A DNA stretch of 24,053 bases. It comes from Schizophyllum amplum (lineage: Eukaryota; Basidiomycota; Agaricomycetes; Agaricales; Schizophyllaceae). Shown here piece after piece: positions 19,919 to 24,053 of the stretch (the stretch's first letter is position 1; each line of letters begins with the position of its first letter). The translations under genes were made by a program, and so were the position numbers. The stretch lies in contig VDMD01000243.1 in assembly GCA_007026445.1 (NCBI GenBank), positions 1-24,053 of the forward strand, given 5' to 3'. The notes beneath the pieces are model-generated. The model had not been told where the DNA came from. It was given only the letters and a program-made list of their open reading frames with translations, and searched no databases.

Positions 19919-21247
19919 TCACTCCGCGTCGGCGTACCCGTTCGGGTTCTTGCTCTGCCAGTTCCAGAGGTCGCGGCACATTGCCTCGAGCGACTGTGGC
20001 GCCTTGAAGCCCAGCTCCTTCTCCGCGAGCGCGGGGTCCGCGGTCAGGTCGGGCACGTCGCCGCGCCGCCGTCCAATGACCTCCGTCTTGTAGTCGAAGC
20101 CGGTGGCCTTGCGCATGGCCTCGACCATCTGGAGCACGCTCATGCCGCGGCCCTTGCCGAGGTTGTACGTCTTGTAACGGAGGTCGCAGTCGGGCGGGAA
20201 GGTCGTGGCGCCCTCGGAAAGAGCATCGAGCGCGAGTTGATGGCCGGAGGCAAGATCGACGACGTGGATGTAATCGCGAACGCAGGTGCCATCAGGGGTG
20301 GGGTAGTCGTCACCGAATACCTGGAGGGTAGGTGGGAGACGACCGACGGCCATCTGGGCGAGGATGGGAAGCAGGTTGAGTGGCTTGCCGACCGGGTCTT
20401 CACCGATCAAGCCAGATGGGTGGGCACCACCAGGGCTAAGAACCAGTAATTAGTTAGCGGATGGAAGCTTAAACATGGATGCGCACTTGAAGTAGCGCAG
20501 TGACAGCGCTTGCCAGCGTTTCGGGTCTGACGCGCACACATCCTTGATGATGTTCTCGCACACGATCTTGGTGTTGCCGTAGGGACTGAGGGCCTGCATA
20601 CGCGTGGTCTCGGGAATTGGGATGTCGGGCGGGATACCATAGACGGTGGCGGAGGACGAGTAGACGATGCGGGTGCAGTCAAACTCATCCATGAGGCGCA
20701 TGAGAGTGATGGTGCCCGCGACGTTGTTGTGGTAGTACGTGAGCGGGACCTCAGTCGACTCGCCGACCGCCTTCCATGCCTAAGGAGACGCGTGAGCGGA
20801 TGGACATGGGCGAGGGTTCATGGTCACGAACCGCGATGTGGATGGCGCCCCAGATGCCTCCCTTGCCATACTTCTCAAAGACCTTGCGCACTGCTGGTTC
20901 GTCCGTGAGATCGCAGTTGTAAAAGTCGATCTTTGTAGAGTCGATGTCTTGTGCACTTGCGTGCGGGGGCAGCTCGTCGTGCGCAATCTTCTCGAGGCGC
21001 TTGTACGCTTCGGGGTGGGAGTTGTGGTAGTTGTCGATGGAGATGACCTTGTAGCGGCGGGTCTTTTGGAGCACGTACGCTACGTGCGATCCTTGGAGGG
21101 GTGAGGACTAGCAGCAAGGGGGTGTCAGACGGCGCTCACCAATATAACCCGCGGCGCCGGTAACAATAACGTTCTGCAAAAGGCGGTCAACGACGTTGCT
21201 AGCGACGGCGAGGAGGAGGGGCGCACCTTGAGCGGGGTAGCAGCCAT
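19919..21247 (-). CDS. UDP-glucose 4-epimerase (single-domain GalE/Gal10 type)
   Basis: Exons on the minus strand: 21247-21227, 21173-21140, 21091-20832, 20779-20487 and 20435-19919, giving 374 aa. It interconverts UDP-galactose and UDP-glucose with bound NAD, in the Leloir pathway and for cell-wall and glycan precursors. Seen: the NAD-binding [11 protein letters not shown] (about 11-20); the IDNYHNS loop; the catalytic Ser/Thr region YSSSATVYG; the SDR pair Y172/K176 in [21 protein letters not shown] across the fourth splice; [15 protein letters not shown]; and [11 protein letters not shown]. The length equals a stand-alone SDR epimerase, so the aldose-1-epimerase domain fused in yeast Gal10 is absent. 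A very short first exon (7 codons) precedes intron 1. No frame breaks were seen. Confidence 0.95.
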
Positions 21248-21280
21248 TTGTTCTGTGTCGCGGCCCGAATGCATGTCGCC

Positions 21281-21289
21281 GTTTTATAT
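21281..21289 (-). promoter_or_regulatory. TATA box of the UDP-glucose 4-epimerase gene
   Basis: CATATAAAA on the minus strand about 35 bp upstream of the epimerase ATG at 21247, implying a short leader and a regulatable TATA promoter. Confidence 0.55.
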
Positions 21290-21546
21290 GAGTTCAGCCA
21301 GAGTTCAAATCGCCCGGATCACTTATGACGAATTTCCTTTTCGGGCTATGAATGGGTGTCAGGCGACCCCCGCCCGATTCAAGACCCATGTGTCCGTCCT
21401 CTCTCGAGTGCTCGAGAAACGGCGCACGCAAGCCGCCGCGCCGAGGTACACACGGCGACCGCATCGATAAAGGTCTCCGGCCTACGTCGCATACATCAGC
21501 CGCTCATCGCCCACTGAAAGCTCCATTAGACCCCGACGGCCTCCCC

Positions 21547-21766
21547 ATGGCACCAGGTTCCCACAGCGCGGTCCGCCCCCCGCACCCTTTTCGCGGTCCA
21601 CTGAGCTCAGCGCCGTCCAAGACGTCGTTAAACCATCTATCCTTGGAGGGCAGACAGGTCAGTCTGACCGAGAAACGTTGCATGAGTAGAGGACATCAAA
21701 GGTACAGACTATCCCAGAAGCCGCAGGATGACGACCTTGTCAGGGCAAGAGCAGGTGGTCGCGGAG
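21547..21766 (+). CDS. Possible small gene, unrecognised, divergent from the epimerase
   Basis: An ATG at 21547 opens 37 codons ending SLEGRQ before a GTCAGT donor at 21658. A second exon-like piece at 21692-21766 encodes 25 residues (GTDYPRSRRMTTLSGQEQ), ending at a GTACGA donor. The amino-acid composition looks protein-like, and both pieces are in phase, but the implied intron is only 34 nt, below the usual minimum. The next intron would contain the whole 21-bp repeat array. Downstream, a frame near 22060-22134 (SGTYLADIVRDTARMTAREG) could be a later exon. The product is not recognised and no complete model was achieved. Confidence 0.33.
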
Positions 21767-21770
21767 GTAC

Positions 21771-21930
21771 GAACGGGAATTCGAGCTCACGAACGGGAAT
21801 TCACGTCTGATGAACGGGAATGCAAGTCTGCGGAACGGGAATTCAAGCCTTGCGGAACGGGAATTCAAGGTCTGCGGAACGGGAATACGAAGCTCTGAAC
21901 GGGAATTCCAGGTCTTCGAAACGGGAATTC
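21771..21930. repeat. Eight-unit ~21-bp tandem array with core GAACGGGAATTC
   Basis: Units begin at 21771, 21791, 21812, 21833, 21855, 21877, 21897 and 21918, so the period is 20-22 bp. The core GAACGGGAAT is kept in all units except for one extra A in the last. Six of eight carry GAATTC; the other two read GAATGC and GAATAC. Linkers vary but often read AAGTCTGCG-like. The array lies about 520 bp upstream of the epimerase start codon. A period near two helical turns would place every core on the same DNA face, compatible with a protein-binding array; a simple minisatellite is the alternative. Confidence 0.9.
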
Positions 21931-22358
21931 GCCTGCGCGGCTGATGCGGGTTTCTCATGGCAAGGAACGGCGGCGCTTTGTGGCAGTGTGGGCGTTGCGT
22001 AGAATGGACTCGACTTGTGGGACGCTCGAGCGTTGCTGCAGCCAGACCGGCGACCGATGGCGGGATTGGAGGCTCCGGAACTTACCTGGCAGACATAGTG
22101 CGCGATACGGCACGGATGACGGCGCGAGAAGGTTGACGCAACGGTGACATTACGGCCACACACCTTGAGATCGTTGCCCTTTGAGGCTGCTTGAGGGCCC
22201 AGCCCAAGTACTCGTCCTAACGGCGGCGCTCCATCATGAACAGTCCGTTCGCGCCAGACCATCGGTAAATTCCGAAGTCGAACCTAGTCACGTGCTTCAA
22301 TCTCCGGAGAGGAATCCATTGTTCTGCAGTTGCGCGTCGCGTAAAGCACCAAGTCAAC
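21931..22358. other. Intergenic region between the repeat array and the THO gene end
   Basis: About 430 bases. A minus-strand frame covers much of it but looks like translated noise plus the repeat array. The plus-strand piece near 22060-22134 is the only stretch that looks protein-like. The THO subunit's 3' UTR is expected at the right end. Confidence 0.35.
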
Positions 22359-24053
22359 CTACGCATCTACCTCCATCTTCGTCACCTCTGGTGCAACTGG
22401 CATAGGTACCGTATCCGAAGCCCCCACTTGCGCCGAAGCAGCAACAGGCGCCGGACTCGCTGTCCTCGCATCCTCGTCGCGCCCCAGCGCCTTCGCCTTC
22501 TCCCTCTGCGACCTGATATAGTTCTGCCAGTCTTCCACCTCGTTCTTGCACGGCGCGGCCTGCACGCCCGCGAAGGAGCAGTACAGCGACGTGCGTACCG
22601 CGCGCAGGCCGAGCCAATTCCAGCGTTCTTTGGCCTGGGGATCTCGTGTTAATTTTGTTTTTCATGGTTCGTATATACAAAAATAGCGCACCTGCTCGCT
22701 CTGCGTAATGACATGGTCGTTGATCGGTGGCGGTGGTGGTGCTGGCTTGGAGGTTCCGCGTCTGGTTTGATCTCGGGCTTTGCTGGCTCGTCTACAGCAT
22801 TGGCTGTGATAGCCTCACTAGGCTCTGTGGGTGGCGGAGGTGCGGGCTTGGGCTGTTGTCTGCGTCGCATCTGCTCTAGCTGCCTAAGGCGCGTGTCGAT
22901 CCTCCTCTGTTCGCCCTGGGCCCTCCGCACCCAACTTTCAAGCTCCTCCTCCGGCTTGGTTTCTGCGGGCTCGCTAGGATAGTGAACTCGGTAAGCTCCT
23001 GCACGCAAAGTCGTAGATAACAAGAAACATACTCGTCCAGGCGCCCTTTCGCGAGATCCTCTATGCCTTCGTAGCCAAACTCCCACACTCTGTAAGAGAC
23101 GCGGAACCGTGGGAATGCTTCCACGGAGGTGGCTTTTGGTGCAGCGAGCTCCTCGCTCTTTTTGTGGCCTCGCGCAACGATGTGATCCTGCGCTTCTCCC
23201 CGCTCAACGTGTTCAGTTCCTCGAACCAAGGTTCCTTATCGAATGGCGGACACTAATCGCCTTCCACGTCACCCAGTTCTTCTCGCGCTCGAGGATGACA
23301 GCGACGGTGTCGGCGAAGATTCGCCCATTGGGCGTCGTCTGGCGCAACTCCTCCATCGCCTTGCGGTAGGTCTCGATCACCCAGCGCTCGTTGTCGGATT
23401 CTATAGTGAAGTCCATCTGGAGGCTGCGGTGTTTGACTTCGGCCTGCATAGCTGCTATGGCGGCTTTGGCGGTGGGGGTGAAGGTGAGGAGGTGGTGGAG
23501 GAGGACGAGGAGCTGGAGGAGGAATTGGCGGCGAAATTGCGTGTCGGCGATCTGGAGAAGGGAATGAGTGATGCGCTAAGATAGTCAAAGGTTGAATAAA
23601 CCTCAAGGTCCAAAAGGTCGGGACTTGTCAGGTACTTGGCGAAGAAGTACTCGGCGGAGTTGGCATCGGCGGAGATTTCTGGCTCGCGTTTGCGTTTGGC
23701 GGAACTGGCGCCAGACCGGCTACCCATCATCGCGCGTTCCTTCGCGGTGGCCTCCTTGATGACGGGCAAAATCTTGTTGACGCTCTCCCTGAACTTGGTC
23801 ATCATTTCGGGGCCAGTGCCAAATAGTGGAGGTCGCGAGAAGGGCAGTTGAAGCGACCAGAATGTCTGGTACAAGTCTGCGAATGTCAGCGCGAGTGTCA
23901 TTCTGTCGCAGGCGGACGTACCCGTCTTCTCCTTGGACAATTGTGCCGACTTCGACGCGTCCGCATCGACTTGCATCGCATTGTCTTCCTTCCTCTCGGG
24001 CTCAGACTGCTTCTGATGGTCGGTGTCCTCCATCTTCACATCCTCGTCCTCCT
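22359..24053 (-). CDS. THO complex subunit Hpr1/THOC1, C-terminal part, with three frame breaks
   Basis: Partial: the N-terminus lies beyond 24053. Exons: 24053-23922, 23876-23602, 23551-23033, 22973-22692 and 22634-22359. THO couples transcription elongation to mRNA packaging and export in the nucleus. THOC1-type features are an FGTGPEMM segment, a KRKRE basic stretch, LDLEIADTQFRRQFLLQLL, ERWVIETYRKAMEELRQTTPNG, EKNWVTWK followed by CPPFDKEPW, and SLTE-VWEFGYEGIEDL. An acidic, proline-rich tail with ERWNWLGLRAVR follows, ending KMEVDA. Three single-base losses are needed to follow the family: near 23252-23256 (before CPPF), near 23087 (GAG|TGTGG, one G short) and near 22744-22750 (before a run of prolines). 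Together they restore the frame. Without them the protein stops soon after the first break. Confidence 0.87.

Noticed and set aside
19919..21247. Bifunctional Gal10 with mutarotase domain
   Set aside because: The frame ends directly after the epimerase domain at about 374 aa and no aldose-1-epimerase motifs follow.
21771..21930. CRISPR array
   Set aside because: The units are 20-22 bp with 8-10 bp variable linkers, no spacers of CRISPR length, no cas genes, and the genome is eukaryotic.
21771..21930. Heat-shock element array
   Set aside because: HSEs need alternating GAA and TTC blocks at 5-bp steps; the core GAACGGGAATTC does not keep that spacing.
21843..22262. 139-codon minus-strand frame containing repeated LEFPFR
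   Set aside because: The LEFPFR repeats are only the translation of the 21-bp array, and irregular 20/22-bp units break any constant frame; the rest has no protein-like features.
23252..23256. Explaining the first THOC1 frame break by an intron
   Set aside because: The only GT...AG pair there would be about 20 nt, too short to splice.

Overview
The window reads as nuclear DNA of a basidiomycete fungus, most likely an Agaricomycete. The genes are GC-rich and cut by many short introns (about 41-67 nt) with GTRNGT-type donors. The closest protein resemblances I can recall are basidiomycete ones: a P450 with an HTT-type I helix, a Ubp2-type deubiquitinase and an Hpr1/THOC1-type THO subunit. All exon models were built by hand from splice signals and reading-frame continuity. 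Family names come from recognised motifs, not from searches.

Layout, left to right. (1) 1-3193: a tyrosine-recombinase-type (DIRS/Ngaro-like) retroelement on the minus strand. It has an 852-codon reverse transcriptase-RNase H frame and two pairs of direct repeats in the interleaved order A1-ORF-B1-A2-B2, cut by the left window edge. (2) 3210-3515: two small exon-like pieces of an unrecognised minus-strand gene abutting the element. (3) 3761-5860 (+): an intact 527-aa cytochrome P450 in ten exons. (4) 7312-5926 (-): a 340-aa Zta1/zeta-crystallin quinone oxidoreductase, convergent with the P450, 65 bp apart. (5) 7313-8528: an ambiguous gap with two perfect dyad symmetries. (6) 8582-13443 (+): a Ubp2-like ubiquitin C-terminal hydrolase, about 1398 aa in 14 exons, with two mutually compensating 1-nt frameshifts. 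(7) 14858-13808 and 16787-15806 (-): tandem paralogues of an unrecognised family sharing exon structure, first-exon length and TATA spacing. (8) 17177-19346 (+): a 674-aa BipA/TypA-type translational GTPase with a probable mitochondrial presequence. (9) 21247-19919 (-): a 374-aa UDP-glucose 4-epimerase. (10) 21547-21766 (+): a possible small gene next to an eight-unit ~21-bp repeat array. (11) 24053-22359 (-): the C-terminal part of a THO complex Hpr1/THOC1 protein with three apparent 1-nt deletions.

Most genes are unrelated housekeeping functions (protein deubiquitination, organellar translation, galactose/UDP-sugar metabolism, mRNA export) beside accessory loci (P450, retroelement, tandem unknown paralogues). 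I see no coherent metabolic cluster. The points most worth a second look are the split-direct-repeat retroelement lacking a visible recombinase, the 21-bp repeat array upstream of the epimerase, the tandem orphan paralogues, and the six 1-nt frame breaks in otherwise well-conserved genes, which suggest either sequence error or gene decay.
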